Assembly (NCBI GenBank): GCA_002007465.1
Contig: LNAC01000032.1
Span: 3,329,542-3,393,541, forward strand
From: Ailurus styani
Lineage: Eukaryota > Chordata > Mammalia > Carnivora > Ailuridae
Direction of reading: 5' to 3'
Length of the DNA stretch: 64,000 nt
The translations under genes were made by a program, and so were the position numbers. How positions within the stretch are numbered: the stretch's first letter is position 1; every line of letters begins with the position of its first letter. The notes under the pieces are model-generated. The model was not told the DNA's origin, did not search any database, and saw only the letters and a list, made by a program, of their open reading frames with translations. Shown piece after piece: positions 35,865 through 46,739 of the stretch.

Positions 35865-36095
35865 AAAGAGTTTACATTTCTGAAGCATTCGCTATGTGCC
35901 TTAAACAGTTCCAAGTGCTTCATTCACATGTATTAAATGATTTAATTTTTGAAAGAATCTTCTAAATTATGCATTAATACCATTTCCATTTTTCAGATGA
36001 AAAGACTGAGCTATAGAGAGGTTGAGTAGTTTGCCAATAATTGTACCAGTGGTCAAGTACATGCTACGTGATTGAATTAGTTCAAACTTGGCCAG
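35865..36095 (-). mobile_element. MIR SINE, nearly full length
   Basis: Antisense MIR in order: 'cgctatgtgccttaaacagt', 'cacatgtattaaatgattta', 'tttcagatgaaaagactgag', 'agagaggttgagtagtttgc', 'ccagtggtcaagtacatgc'. Confidence 0.88.
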
Positions 36096-37150
36096 TCATT
36101 TTTTAGCACAATTAACTCTCCAATAAATAGTACTAACATGTTCCACATCTATTTTGAAACCCAAATTGTCTAATCTGATAGTGCAGTATAAATTCATATT
36201 GAATGATTAGTGCATTTTTTTGCATACTGCTGAAAACATATAGAAGCTGTGTCAATTCTTAGAGTGGCACTATTTATATAATGTAAATTTGCCAAGAAAA
36301 CTAATGATAATTAACCTTCATATTAATGAAATAAAACTCACTTCCCTGTAGTCCTAGAACAATGTCATTTAACTTTTCAATATGTCTTGAGGATATGTCA
36401 CATTATTTCATAATACTACAAATTTGATTTTAAAACTTTGAGTAAAAACCTACAATAACAAATTTATTAAAAAATTCATTAAAAATGTCTTTTAGAAATA
36501 TCTTTTGGAGTGCTACTTCATTCCATATGCAGAATCTAATACTTACCTTATTCTTCAGTATCTACATAGTTTATCATCATTACTCACAGAATCATTCTTA
36601 ATTTCACTGCTAGCACTAATAATATTCACTATTTTGTGGACCCTTTCACAAAGATTCTTGGAGACCAATTGTTGCTATGCATAATGCAATGAATTGCTAA
36701 AACATCTGTTGCTACTTTTTAAAAAGTAGTTCATATACATAAATTGCCTGTCAGCCATAGCCTGGGCTCCATCTATTGCACAATGTATGCCATTGGGAAA
36801 TGGATCTTTTCCAAGAATTAATTTTTAAGGCTTTCAAACATAAGTGACCCTTTTGTATACATTGTATATAATTTTGAACAAAAGATATCTACTAATGCTT
36901 TTGCATTCCTTATGAATTTTACATGATGAACAATGAAACTTCATATCAAACAGGATAGTTTAATCCATTGTAATCAAAATTTGCTTAACTATAGTTCATT
37001 ACTTAGTTGATTTTATCTACCTTCCTTAATGTTCATTTTTCTTCAGAAAGAATCATAGCTTACAGAAGAGAAGAAATATTTCTTCTTTTTATTATCTTTT
37101 TATTATCCTAGTTACAAACTCACATAATATTAATTTTACTTTAGTGTTAT
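36096..37150. other. Unique AT-rich DNA, nothing recognised
   Basis: No exon or assignable repeat was seen. Confidence 0.45.
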
Positions 37151-37151
37151 T

Positions 37152-37348
37152 TTAAAAAAAGCTTTTATATTTGCACTTGAATGAGAAAGAATGCAAGAGA
37201 GAGCATAAATGGGGGGCAGAAAGAGTGAAAGGGAGAAGCAGACTCCCCAATGAGCAGAAAGCCAGACTCAGGGCTCCATTCCAGGACCCTAGAATGATGA
37301 CCTGAGTGGAAGGCAGATACTTAACTCACTGAACCACCCAAGTGCTTC
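37152..37348 (-). mobile_element. CAN-SINE (SINEC), older copy
   Basis: A-rich/T-rich start, 'gagagcataaatggggggca', 'agaagcagactccccaatga', ending 'gaaccacccaagtgcttct'. Diverged, no secure TSD. Confidence 0.88.
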
Positions 37349-37536
37349 TCCTACCACATTTTGTAATCATTTATGTTCCTCTGTAGGAAACAACTGATGA
37401 AAATACTTTAAAAAGAAATCCAAGGTTAGTATTATGATTTTCAATGTTTCTCTCTGAATGTCAGTAATATGACACACATTTGCCAATTTTATTTTTTAGG
37501 TCTTTCCTGTCATCAGTTTCTTCCATCCTGCCTTCT

Positions 37537-37588
37537 GCCCTTCCTTCCTTCCTTCCTTCCTTCCTTCCTTCCTTCCTTCCTTCCTTCC
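37537..37588. repeat. (CCTT)n microsatellite
   Basis: About 13 tandem TTCC/CCTT tetranucleotides just upstream of an L1. Confidence 0.97.
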
Positions 37589-37621
37589 ACTTTCATTTTT
37601 GTCTTCAAACAAACAAACAAA

Positions 37622-38830
37622 CTGTGCACAAGCAACAAAATAAAAAAAAAAAAGAAGTGGAACTACATCAAATGAAAAAGTTTCAGCTCAGCAAAAGAAA
37701 CCATCAACAAAGTAAACAGACAACCTACAAAAAGGGGAAAAATATTTGCGAACCATAAATCTGATCAGGGGTTAATATCCAAAATATATAAAGAACTAAT
37801 ACAAATCGATAGCAAAACAAACAATCCAGTTAAAAATTGGGCAAATTTCCCAAACAGGACCTTTAATTTTTTTTTTGGAAGATGATTTATGAATGGCCAA
37901 CAGGTACATGAAAAGGTGCTGGACATGACTAGTAAGTAGGGAAATGCAAATCAAAACCACAATGAGATATCACCTCACTCCTGTTAGAATGGCCATTATC
38001 AAAAAGAGAAGAGACAACAAATGCTGGTGTGGATGTGGAGACGTGGGAATCCTTAGTCGCTGTAGGTGGAGTTGAAACTGGTACAGCCACTATGGAAAAC
38101 ACTATGGAGTCTTCTTCATATGATCCTGCAATTCTACTTTAGAGAATATATCCAAAGAAATGAAACCCTAACTCAAAATGGTGTCTGCATTCCCATGTTG
38201 ATTGCAGCATTATTTACAATAGGCGTGACATGGGAACAACCTAAGTGCCCATCAATGGTTGAATGGATAAAGAAATTGTGGTATATATACAATGGGATAT
38301 TAGTCAACCTTAAAAAAAAAGAGGAAATCCTATCATTTGCCACAACAACACACCTTGAAGTCATTATGCTAAGTGAAATAAGCCAGACAGAGAAAGACAA
38401 ATACTGTATAATCTCGCTGTGGAATCTTAAAAAAATAAATAAATAACTCACAGAAAAAGAGATCAGATTTGTAATTAGCAGAGGTGAGGGTGGGGAAGGG
38501 GAAAGAGAGGAAGGTGGTCCAAGGTACTATCTCCAGTTATAAGATACATAAGTACTAGGGATATAATGTACAACATGAGGACTACAGCTAACACTGCTGC
38601 ATGATATACAGAAAAGTTGTTATGAGAGTAGATCGTCAGAGTTCCCATCATAAAGGGAAATTCTTTTTTCTTTTCTTATTATTGTATCTCTATGAGATGA
38701 TGGGTGTTAACTACACTTATTTTAGTAATCATTTCATAATATATGTAAATCAAACCATCATCCTGTACACCTTAAACTTATACAGTGATGTATGTCAATT
38801 ATTTCTCAATAAAACTGGAAATAATATTTT
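37622..38830 (+). mobile_element. LINE-1 (L1MA-like) ORF2 end and 3' UTR
   Basis: Sense L1: 'gtggaactacatcaaatgaa', 'aatatttgcgaaccataaat', 'aatgcaaatcaaaaccacaa', 'gtacagccactatggaaaac', and 3' UTR 'gtcaattatttctcaataaa'. The element is 5'-truncated with frameshifts, and an insertion near 37866-37880 adds a T run. Confidence 0.92.
38066..38446 (+). pseudogene. L1 ORF2 C-terminal fragment
   Basis: An open stretch of about 126 codons carries L1 ORF2 C-terminal hallmarks (VQPLWKTLWS, MLIAALFTIGV, PKCPSMVEWIKKLWYIYN, EVIMLSEISQTEKDKY). A short internal loss replaces the expected FDPAI/GIYP stretch. It has no reverse transcriptase and is non-functional. Confidence 0.88.
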
Positions 38831-38834
38831 CATT

Positions 38835-39370
38835 CTACAGAAAGTAAAAATAAAATGGAAAATAGAAACAAAAACAAAAAACTTTGTAGAGATGAACCAT
38901 GGTTAATTTAACTCATCCCCAACAATAGTCTTTTAAATGTATCCTAGGTTTTGCTACAAAAAATTAACATCATCTTAAATGTGTCCTTGCAAACTTTATT
39001 CAAGTATATTTATTAAAAATTCCTGAATATAGGATTTTTGCCACAAGGGGCATATACATTTCTTTGTATTGGGGTGGGGAAACTGGACTAGGGCTTTCAT
39101 TGGTGACCAGATTTTTAAATTCCCCTATTTTCCTCTATCCTTTCATCTTGGTCGAGTTTAAAAATACTATTATTGTTTAATTATTCAAATGACATAAGAA
39201 TTTGTATTTCATGAAAAATTATCTGGAGAAGAAAATATCATTCCCTTTTTAATCACTGCCAAACTGTTTGGTGGCAGGGAGGCACACATACATACACACT
39301 GATACAGATTTTTGACAAAATGTGAATTACACTATACAAATTGCACTATGAATATGTCAATTAAGTAAGA
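38835..39370. other. Unique DNA, nothing recognised
   Basis: Short unique interval between two L1 elements of opposite orientation. Confidence 0.4.
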
Positions 39371-39426
39371 TATTTTCATGTTTTCTTTTTAAAATCAACT
39401 TTATACAACAAAATGCATCCATTTAT

Positions 39427-39712
39427 TTTATTTATTTACTTTTTAAAGATTTTTAAAATTTATTTATTTGACAGAGAGAGAGAGAGATCACAAGTAGGCA
39501 GAGAGGCNTTTACTTTTTAAAGATTTTTAAAATTTATTTATTTGACACAGAGAGAGAGAGATCACAAGTAGGCAGAGAGGCAGGCAGAGAGAGAGGGGGA
39601 AGCAGACTCCCTGCTGAGCAGAAAGCCCGATGTGGGGCTGGATCCCAGGACCCTGGGATCATGACCTGAGCTGAAGGCAGAGGCTTAACCCACTGAGTCA
39701 CCCAGGTTCCCC
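39427..39712 (-). mobile_element. CAN-SINE with an internal assembly duplication
   Basis: A SINE from its T-rich start to 'gagtcacccaggttcccc'. The first 73 bases appear twice (39435-39507 and 39509-39581, one mismatch) around a lone N at 39508. The TSD AAAATGCATCCATTTA (39410-39425) recurs with one change at 39713-39728. Confidence 0.93.
39508..39508. other. Single-N junction
   Basis: One N between two copies of the same SINE 5' segment. Probably an unresolved contig overlap. Confidence 0.85.
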
Positions 39713-39752
39713 AAAATGCACCCATTTAAAGTGTACAATTTGATGAGTTTTT

Positions 39753-40049
39753 TTTAAAAAGGTTTTATTTATTTATTTGTCAGAGAGAGAGAGCACAAGC
39801 AGGTGGAACANCTCACCCAGGTGCCCCAAAATGCACCCATTTAAAGTGTACAATTTGATGAGTTTTTTTAAAAAGGTTTTATTTATTTATTTGTCAGAGA
39901 GAGAGAGCACAAGCAGGTGGAACAGGCAGAGGGAGAAGCAGACCCCCCCACTGAGCAGGAGCCTGCTTTGGGGCTCAATCCCAGGACCCTGGGATCATGA
40001 CCGGAACCAAAGGCAGATCCTTTAGCAACTAAGCCACCCAGGAATCCCC
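39753..40049 (-). mobile_element. CAN-SINE with an internal assembly duplication
   Basis: T-rich start, 'tatttatttgtcagagagag', end 'gccacccaggaatcccc', with flanking repeat CAATTTGATGAGTTTT (about 39737-39752, again from 40050). A 112-113 base segment covering the end of the preceding SINE, the L1 spacer and this SINE's start appears twice around N 39811. Confidence 0.9.
39811..39811. other. Single-N junction
   Basis: Lone N flanked by near-identical direct repeats 39698-39810 and 39813-39924. Confidence 0.85.
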
Positions 40050-40891
40050 AATTTGATGAGTTTTAACAAATGTTTACACCCATGTAACCATCACCACAAT
40101 CAAGATATGAAATATTTCTATCACCCTACAAAGTTCCTCTGTATTCCTCTGCATTCAATCCCTTTCCCAACCCTGGCCTCATGCAACCACTGCTCTAATT
40201 TTTATTTTTGTAGGTTTGTTTTGCCAGATTTTAAATTTTATCTAAATGGAATCATACAGTAAGAGTCTCCTGTATTTGATGTCTTTTTTGACACTGGGCA
40301 TTGATTTTCAGAGAGTCATTCATGTTGCATATGTCAGTACTATAAAAGGACATAGTCCTTTTATTACTGAGTATATTTATATGCATTTGTTTATGTACTT
40401 ACCTCTGATGGACATTTGGGTGTTTCCAGTTTTTTGCTATTATTAACAAAGCTGCTCTGTATGTTTATATACATTTTTTCAGTGGGTACATATAATATCA
40501 TTTGTTTTGGGTAAATACTTAGGAGTGCAATTGTTGTGTTATATGGTAGGCACATGTAAATTTTATACAAAACTGACAAGCAGTTCTCCCATGTGATTGT
40601 GCTGTTTTATATTTCCTCCAGCCTTTCATCTTCTTAATGATATTTTTCAAAGTAGAAGCTGTTAATTTTGGTGCAGACCAGTCTATGAATATTTTTTAAG
40701 GTTGTGAAGTTACTTTCTTTGCGAAGGAATCTTTTCCTAACCTAAGGGATGAAGATTTTGGTTTCTTCTATTAGTTCTATAGTTTTAGTTTTATCTTTTA
40801 GATTTAAAATCATTTTAAGTTAATTTCAGTATATGTTGTCAAATGAGCACAGATCTTCACTTTTTTCCATGGGAATGTCCAGTATTTTGGC

Positions 40892-41042
40892 ACTTTTTTT
40901 TTTTTAAGAGAAAGCAGGGAAGGGACAGAGAAAGAAAGAATCTTAAGCAGGCTCCATGTCCAGGGTGGATCTCACAACCCTGAGATCTTGACCTGAGCTG
41001 AAATCAAGAGTCAGTTGCTTAACCAAGCCACCCAGGTGCCCC
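40892..41042 (-). mobile_element. CAN-SINE, internally shortened
   Basis: T-run, 'agagaaagcagggaagggac', 'gatcttgacctgagctgaaa', terminal 'aagccacccaggtgcccc'. The central tract is shorter than in other copies. Confidence 0.9.
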
Positions 41043-41228
41043 AATGTTTTTTTAAACTTCTTTGCTCAATTGAACTCCTTGGTACCTTTGTTGAAAATCA
41101 ATTGGCCCAATACATGTGTGTTTATTTCTGGACTCTCTTCAGTTTCACTGATCTCTATGTGTATTCTTAAGTCAGCCTGCTCTGTTTTGATGATAGCAGC
41201 TTTGAAATAGCTTGAAGCCTTCAACTTT

Positions 41229-41283
41229 GGTTTTGTTTTGTTTGGTTGTTTTTTTTTGTTTTGTTTTGTTTTGTTTTTTTGTT
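41229..41283. repeat. (GTTTT)n low-complexity tract
   Basis: GTTTT units with T runs within the old L1. Confidence 0.85.
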
Positions 41284-41408
41284 ATCCTAGATTTTTTGCC
41301 TTTTCATATAAATTTTAGAATTAGCTTGTCTTCTTTAAAAAAGTCTAATGGAACTTGGATTTTCTATCACTAGTTTTCAAAAATTTGATTATAATGTTTC
41401 TTACTGTA

Positions 41409-41410
<2 letters not shown>

Positions 41411-41443
<33 letters not shown>
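41411..41443. repeat. (TG)n microsatellite
   Basis: About 16 uninterrupted TG dinucleotides. Confidence 0.97.
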
Positions 41444-41449
<6 letters not shown>

Positions 41450-42555
41450 GACATGTTTATCCTGCTTTAGATTACTTGTGCTCCTTGGATCTGCAATTTA
41501 TACTTTTCATCAAAATTGGTAAGGTGTTGGTCATGATTTCTTCAAATATTATGCCACTTTATCCTAGGTCACTTCATCCAGACCACCTCATCCTAGGACA
41601 CTAATTGTACGTTTGAAGACCATTTGATATAGGCTCACATGTCTTGAGGCTTTATTCATTTTTTTTCAGACTACCCCATAACTCCCCATCCTTCCGTTTA
41701 AGTGTTATCTATTGAAGTTTATTAATCTTCCTTTTTGTTACACTGTGGAGTCTGATGTTAAGTCTGTCCATTGAAATTTTTGTTTCAGGTATTGTACTTT
41801 TTGGCTCTAGAAGTTTCACTTGATTTTTTAAAGATGGTTCCTCTCCTCATATTATTCATATTTTTCTTTAAATCCTTGAGCATATTTTAATAGTTACACA
41901 AAGTCTATTTCTGCTAATGCTACCATCCTTGCCATCTTTCAGTCTGAATCCATTACTTATTTTTTTTTTCTTGTTTAGGTCACATTTTTCTGCGTTTTGG
42001 CATTCACTAAGGTTTGTATTTGTTTGTTTGTTTTGATACTGATGATTGTGAATGTTACATTGCTGAGAATCTGTTTTTTCATGTCTTCGTTTCTAGAACA
42101 TGTATTTTGTTCAGGCAGGCTGATAAGTTACTTGCAGATCAGCTTGGTTCTTTCAAGTGTTTTTTACTTTGTTAGGGAGAGTACACATCAGCCTATGCTC
42201 TAGGGCTAGTTCAGCCTTTTCTTCCAGGGTCTGTGGTGAATGTCCTGGCTATTCAACAAGGTCTCCCCACACTTGCTCACTCACATGTGTGTATATCTCA
42301 ACCCTGTGTATCCTGAGTCCTGTGTCTGGCTTCTTTAGGGTTTCACTCTTTTCATAGCAGCTTTATATTTGGCCAAAGACTCAGGGAGACCTTTAATCAG
42401 TTTTCCAAAACTCTTCAGGGTATTTTCCTACTTCATCTTCCAAATTCAGCCACCTCTGCCTCCCTGACACTCTGACTTCTGGTTTCACTCAGAATATCGC
42501 CACGTTCTTCCTGCACCAAAACCCAGGAAAGTACCTCTGGGTTCAACAGCCCAGG
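41444..42555 (-). mobile_element. Very old LINE-derived sequence, family unsure
   Basis: 'ttgtgctccttggatctgca', 'gatttcttcaaatattatgc', 'aggctttattcattttttt', 'ttgtactttttggctctaga', 'ttgtgaatgttacattgctg' run in the order of an old mammalian LINE-like repeat on the minus strand. I recognise the pattern but cannot name it firmly. Confidence 0.5.
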
Positions 42556-42577
42556 TGTTCCTATTATTTCTGTTCTT

Positions 42578-42737
42578 TTCTTCTTCTTCTTCTTCTTCTT
42601 TTCCTTCTTCTTCTTCTTCTTCTTCTTCTTCTTCTTCTTCTTCTTCTTCTTCTTCTTCTNATTATTTCTGTTCTTCTTCTTCTTCTTCTTCTTCTTCTTC
42701 TTCTTCTTCTTCTTCTTCTTCTTCTTCTTCTTCTTCT
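42578..42737. repeat. (TTC)n microsatellite, a degenerate SINE tail
   Basis: TTC tandem array ending at the T-rich tail of the minus-strand SINE at 42738. Interrupted by a lone N at 42660 followed by a second copy of the left flank (42563-42577 recurs at 42661-42675), so the true length is unknown. Confidence 0.95.
42660..42660. other. Single-N junction
   Basis: Lone N inside the TTC array. The unique 15-base left flank is repeated right after it. Confidence 0.85.
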
Positions 42738-42919
42738 TTGAATTTATTTATTTGACAGAGAGAGAGAGATCACAAGTAGGCAGAGAGGCAGGCAGAGAGA
42801 GAGGGGGAAACAGGCTCCTTGCTGAGCAGAGAGCCCGATGCGGGCCTCGATCCCAGGACCCTGAGATCATGATCTGAGCCAAAGGCAGAGGCTTAACCCA
42901 CTGAGCCACCCAGGCGCCC
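42738..42919 (-). mobile_element. CAN-SINE (SINEC) with expanded TTC tail
   Basis: 'gaatttatttatttgacaga', purine tract, 'gatgcgggcctcgatcccag', end 'gagccacccaggcgccc'. Its tail has become the TTC microsatellite on its left. Confidence 0.95.
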
Positions 42920-43778
42920 TATTCTTTCCTTTTTCTTGAGGATCAGTCCTGCGCTGGCTTCTGTTCAGTATCTGGAAGCATTCAGTTCATATATTTTTGT
43001 TTCAAATTGTTTCAAATAGAAATAAATTTTTATTTGTTTCACTGGGAGGACCAGTTTGATACCAGTCACTCCATCTTTGTTATAAGTAGAGTAATAGGCA
43101 CATTTTATTTTGGTAAATTTTGCCAAATTTCCCTTCAGAGAGATTGTACCATTGATTTATGTGTCTGTTTTTGTACCAGTACCATACTGTCTTCATGATT
43201 ACAGCTTTGCAATAGAGCGTGCAGTCCAGAATTGTGATGCCACCAGCTTTGGTTTTCTTTTTCAACATTCCTCTGGCTATTCAGGGTCTTTTCTGGCTCC
43301 ATATAAATTTTAGAATTATTTGTTCCATCTCTTTGAAAAAAAGTTGATGCTATTTTGATAGGGATTGCATTAAATGTGTAGATTTCTCTAGGTAACATAG
43401 ACATTTTCACAATAGTTGTTATTCTAATCCATGAACGTAGAACGTTTTTCCATTTTTTGTTTTTGTTTTTGTTTTTGTTGTGTGCATGTGTGTGTTCCTC
43501 AATTTCATTCATGAGCATTCTATAGTTTTCTGAATACAGATTCTTTGCCTCTTTGGTTAACTGCTAGTTCTAGCAGTTTTAGGGTGGAGTATTTTGGGTT
43601 TTCCACATAAAGTATTATATCATTTGCAAAGAGTGAGAGCTTGACTTCTTTGCTGATTCAGGTGCTTTTTATTTCTTTTTGTTGTCTGATTTCTGAGGCT
43701 AGCACTTTTAGTACTATGTCGAATAGCAGTGGTGATAGTGAACATTCCTGTCATGTTCCTGACCTTAGGGGAAAGCTC

Positions 43779-44117
43779 TCAATTTTCCCCCATTGAGAAT
43801 GATATTCTCTGTGGTTTTTCATAGGTGGCTTTTATGATATTGAGGTATGTACCCTCTATCCCTACACTGTGAAGAGTTTTAATCAAGAAAGGATACTGTA
43901 TGCTGTCAAATGCTTTTTCTGCATCTATTGAGAGTATCATATGGTTTGTATTCTTTCTTTTATTAATGTATTGTATCGCATTGACTGATTCGCAAATGTT
44001 GAACCAAACTTGCAGACCAGGAATAAATCCCACTTGGTTGTGGCGAATAATCTTTTTAATGTACTGTTGGATCGTATTGGCTAGTGTTTTGGTGAGAATT
44101 TTTGCATCTATGTTCAT
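43779..44117 (-). pseudogene. L1 ORF2 reverse-transcriptase fragment
   Basis: A 112-codon open stretch in the inverted half. It contains the RT motif SIDAEKAFD (about residues 63-71), preceded by an FIPG block (31-34). The catalytic FADD region and the endonuclease are absent or outside this frame, so it is a dead fragment. Confidence 0.88.
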
Positions 44118-44506
44118 CAGGGATATTGGTCTGTAATTCTCCTTTTTGATGGGGTCTTTGGTTTTGGAATCAAGATCAATGGAACAGAATACAGAGCCCA
44201 GAAATGGACCCTCAACTCCATGGTCAACTAATCTTTGACAAAGCAGGAAAGAATGTCCAATAGAAAAAAAAAAGTGTCTTCAACAAATGGTGTTGGGAAA
44301 ATCAGATAGCCACATGCAGAAGAATGAAACTGGGCCATATCCTTACACCACACACACAAAAAGACTCAAAATGGATGAAAGACCTAAATGTGAGATAGGA
44401 ATCCATCAAAATCCTAGAGGAGAACACAGGCAATAACCTCTTTGACCTCAGCTGCAGCAACTTCTTCCTAGAAACATCACCAAAGGGAAGGAAAGCAAGG
44501 GAAAAA

Positions 44507-45139
44507 ATGAACTATTGGGACTTCATCAAGATTAAAAGCTTTTGCACAGCAAAGGAAACAGTCAACAAAACCAAAAGACAACTGACAGAATGGGAGAAGA
44601 TATTCACAAATGATGTATCAGATAAAGGGCTAGTATCCAAAATCTATAAAGAACTTATCAAACTCAACACCCAAAGAATAAATAATCCAATCAAGAAATG
44701 GGCAGAAGACATGAGCAGACATTTCTGCAAAGAAGACATCCAAATGGCCAACAGACACATGAAAAAAGCACTCAATATCAATATAGGCATCAGGGAAATA
44801 TAAATCAAAACCACAGTGTGATATCACCTCACACCAGTCAAAATGGCTAAAATTTACATGTCAGGAAATGACAGATGTGGGCAAGGATGCAGAAGAAGGG
44901 GACCCCTCCTACACTATTGGTGTGAATGCAAGGTGGTGCAGCCACTCTGGAAAACAGTATGGAGGTTCCTCAAAAAGTTGAAAATAGAGCTACATTATGG
45001 CCTAAAAATTGCACCATTGTGTGTTCACCCCCAAGGGTACAAATGTGATCTGAAGGGGCACGTGCTCCCCAATGTTTATAGCAGCAATGTCCACAATAGC
45101 CAAATTATGGAAAGAGATGAGTGGATAAAGAAGATATGA
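44507..45139 (+). pseudogene. L1 ORF2 C-terminal fragments, frame-disrupted
   Basis: Two open pieces, 44507-44803 ([18 protein letters not shown], then [21 protein letters not shown]) and 44843-45139 (VQPLWKTVWRFLKKLKIEL), follow the order of the ORF2 C terminus. A stop at 44801-44803 breaks the protein, and the second piece ends at a stop after WIKKI. Non-functional. Confidence 0.88.
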
Positions 45140-45686
45140 TATACATATACAATGGAATATTATGCAGCCACCAAAAAAATGAAATCTTGCCATTTGCAAC
45201 AACGTGGATGAAACAAGAGGGTATTATGCTAAATGAAATAAGTCAATCAGAGAATGATAATTATCATATGACTTCACTGTAAGGAGTTTGAGAAACAAAG
45301 ATAGAGGATCATAGGGAAAGGGAGGGAAAAATGAAACAAGGCAAAACCAGAGAGGGAGAAAACAAACCATAAAAGACTCTTAATCTCAGGAAACAAACTG
45401 AGGGTTGCTGGAGTGGAGGGTTGTGGAAGGGATGGGGTGGCTGGACAATGGACTTTGGGGGGGTATGTGCTGTGGTGAACACTGTAAATTGTGTAAGACT
45501 GATGAATCACAGACCTGTACCCCTGAAACCAATAGTCATCATATGTTAACAAAAAAATAATTAAAAAAATAAAAGATGGAAGAACAAAAAAGAAATTGTA
45601 CCAATGATAATTTCCACCAACTCTGTGTGAAGATGGGCACTTATTTTTCTATCCATTATCAAAACTGAGTTTCATTCAATGTTTTA

Positions 45687-45904
45687 TTTTTTTTTAGTTT
45701 TTTTTTTTTTAGTTTTAAAGATTTTATGTATTTATTTGACAGAGAGATGGAGAACACAAGCAGGAGGAGCAGCAAGCAGAGGGAGAGGGAGAAGCAGGCT
45801 TCCCCCTGAGCAGGGAGTCCGATGCGAGGCTCGATCCCAGGACCCTGGGGTCATGACCTGAGCTGAAGGCAGCCGCTTAACTGACTGAGCCACCCAGGTG
45901 TCCC
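45687..45904 (-). mobile_element. CAN-SINE (SINEC)
   Basis: T-runs, 'attttatgtatttatttgac', 'cgatgcgaggctcgatccca', end 'gagccacccaggtgtccc'. The exact 15-base TSD TCATTCAATGTTTTA is at 45672-45686 and 45905-45919. Confidence 0.97.
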
Positions 45905-46124
45905 TCATTCAATGTTTTAATATTTGTCTATCTGAGAAGTCACAAATGGCACTTCATATTATTTTTATTTACAATTCTTTGAATATGAGTTAGGTTCAGT
46001 CACTTTTATATATACTATCATCCATTTGTATTTATTTTTATTTACTTATTTGCCTGTTTATTGGCCTTGGTCATTATCCCATTCATACTGTTCCTTTTTA
46101 ATTAATTTCTCAGCATTATTTTAA

Positions 46125-46735
46125 TATTCATTCAACTATTCATTCATTTAATCTTTCAACAAGTATTTACTGTGTACCAGCTATGTTCCAGACTCTGTTC
46201 TAAGTGCTAGGGATACAGCAGTAAGTTGATTCTGCACTAATGGGTTTATATTCTAATGAGTAATGAGGAGTGAGAGAATTAATACAGCATAAACACATTT
46301 GATATGTCATGTGATGATAAGTAAGTATAAAAAAATAAAGCTAGGTATGGGAGATTCAGTACAATGGAAATATATTATTGGTGGGGGTAGGGTTTCTGTT
46401 CTACATAAGATCTTTAGAGACAGATTCTTTGGTAGATAGTATTTAAGTAAAGACTTGAATGGATAGTGGGACTAAGCCATAAGGATATCTGGAGGAAGGT
46501 TAGTCCAGTGCTCAGCATGCTGGAGGACATGTGGCTGAAAGGGAGACAGGAGAGGTGTGGCAGCAGTTGTGGTCAACGAGAGAGTTGGGGAAGGTGTCTA
46601 GATTATGTAAAAATTGGCAGGAAATTAGTAAATCATTGTTAATTCATTCATGTGAGTAAGATGGGAAGCCATTTGAAGGTAATGCACAGAAGATGGACAT
46701 AAGTCATTTTCATTCATAAAGAATCCTGCCAGCAG
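46125..46735 (-). mobile_element. LINE-2 (L2) 3' half, ancient
   Basis: Antisense L2 end in good order: 'tcaacaagtatttactgtgt', 'gttctaagtgctagggatac', 'agcagtaagttgattctgca', 'taagatgggaagccatttga', 'gaatcctgccagcagctctg'. One of the clearest L2 copies here. Confidence 0.85.
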
Positions 46736-46739
46736 CTCT

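Larger units (their letters stand above)
39376..41390 (-). mobile_element. Old LINE-1 (L1MA/L1MB type) invaded by three SINEs
   Basis: Antisense L1 3' UTR ('aaaatgcacccatttaaagt', 'acccatgtaaccatcaccac', 'ctaaatggaatcatacagta') then antisense ORF2 ('gatggacatttgggtgtttc', 'ggtaaatacttaggagtgca', 'cctttgttgaaaatcaattg', 'tttctggactctcttcagtt'). SINEs interrupt it at 39427-39712, 39753-40049 and 40892-41042. The coordinates include two locally duplicated segments around single Ns. Confidence 0.85.
43152..45590 (+). mobile_element. 5'-inverted (twin-primed) LINE-1
   Basis: The left 1.0 kb (43152-44174) is ORF2 in minus. The right 1.4 kb (44175-45590) is the adjoining ORF2 end plus 3' UTR and A-rich tail in plus. 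The outer end of the inverted part ('ttgatttatgtgtctg', read backwards) and the start of the plus part ('atcaatggaacag') are neighbours in L1, overlapping by about 5 bases. The TSD AGAGATTGTACCA (43139-43151) recurs with one change at 45591-45603. This is the classic product of twin priming during L1 integration. Confidence 0.93.
42985..46085 (-). mobile_element. Old LINE-1 relic split by a 2.4 kb younger L1
   Basis: Antisense ORF2-end sequence 'tttgccaaatttcccttcag' and 'agagattgtacca' (to 43151) continues after the younger L1 at 45595 as 'attgtaccaatgataatttc', 'caccaactctgtgtgaagat', then beyond a SINE as 'ttctttgaatatgagttagg' and 'ttgcctgtttattggccttg'. Both halves form one L1M-like block. 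Confidence 0.78.

Noticed and set aside
37537..37588. Regular repeat considered as a CRISPR-like or satellite array
   Set aside because: Plain tetranucleotide microsatellite with no spacers, in a mammalian genome.
42555..42755. Poly-serine open frame
   Set aside because: Translation of the TTC array across an N; not a gene.
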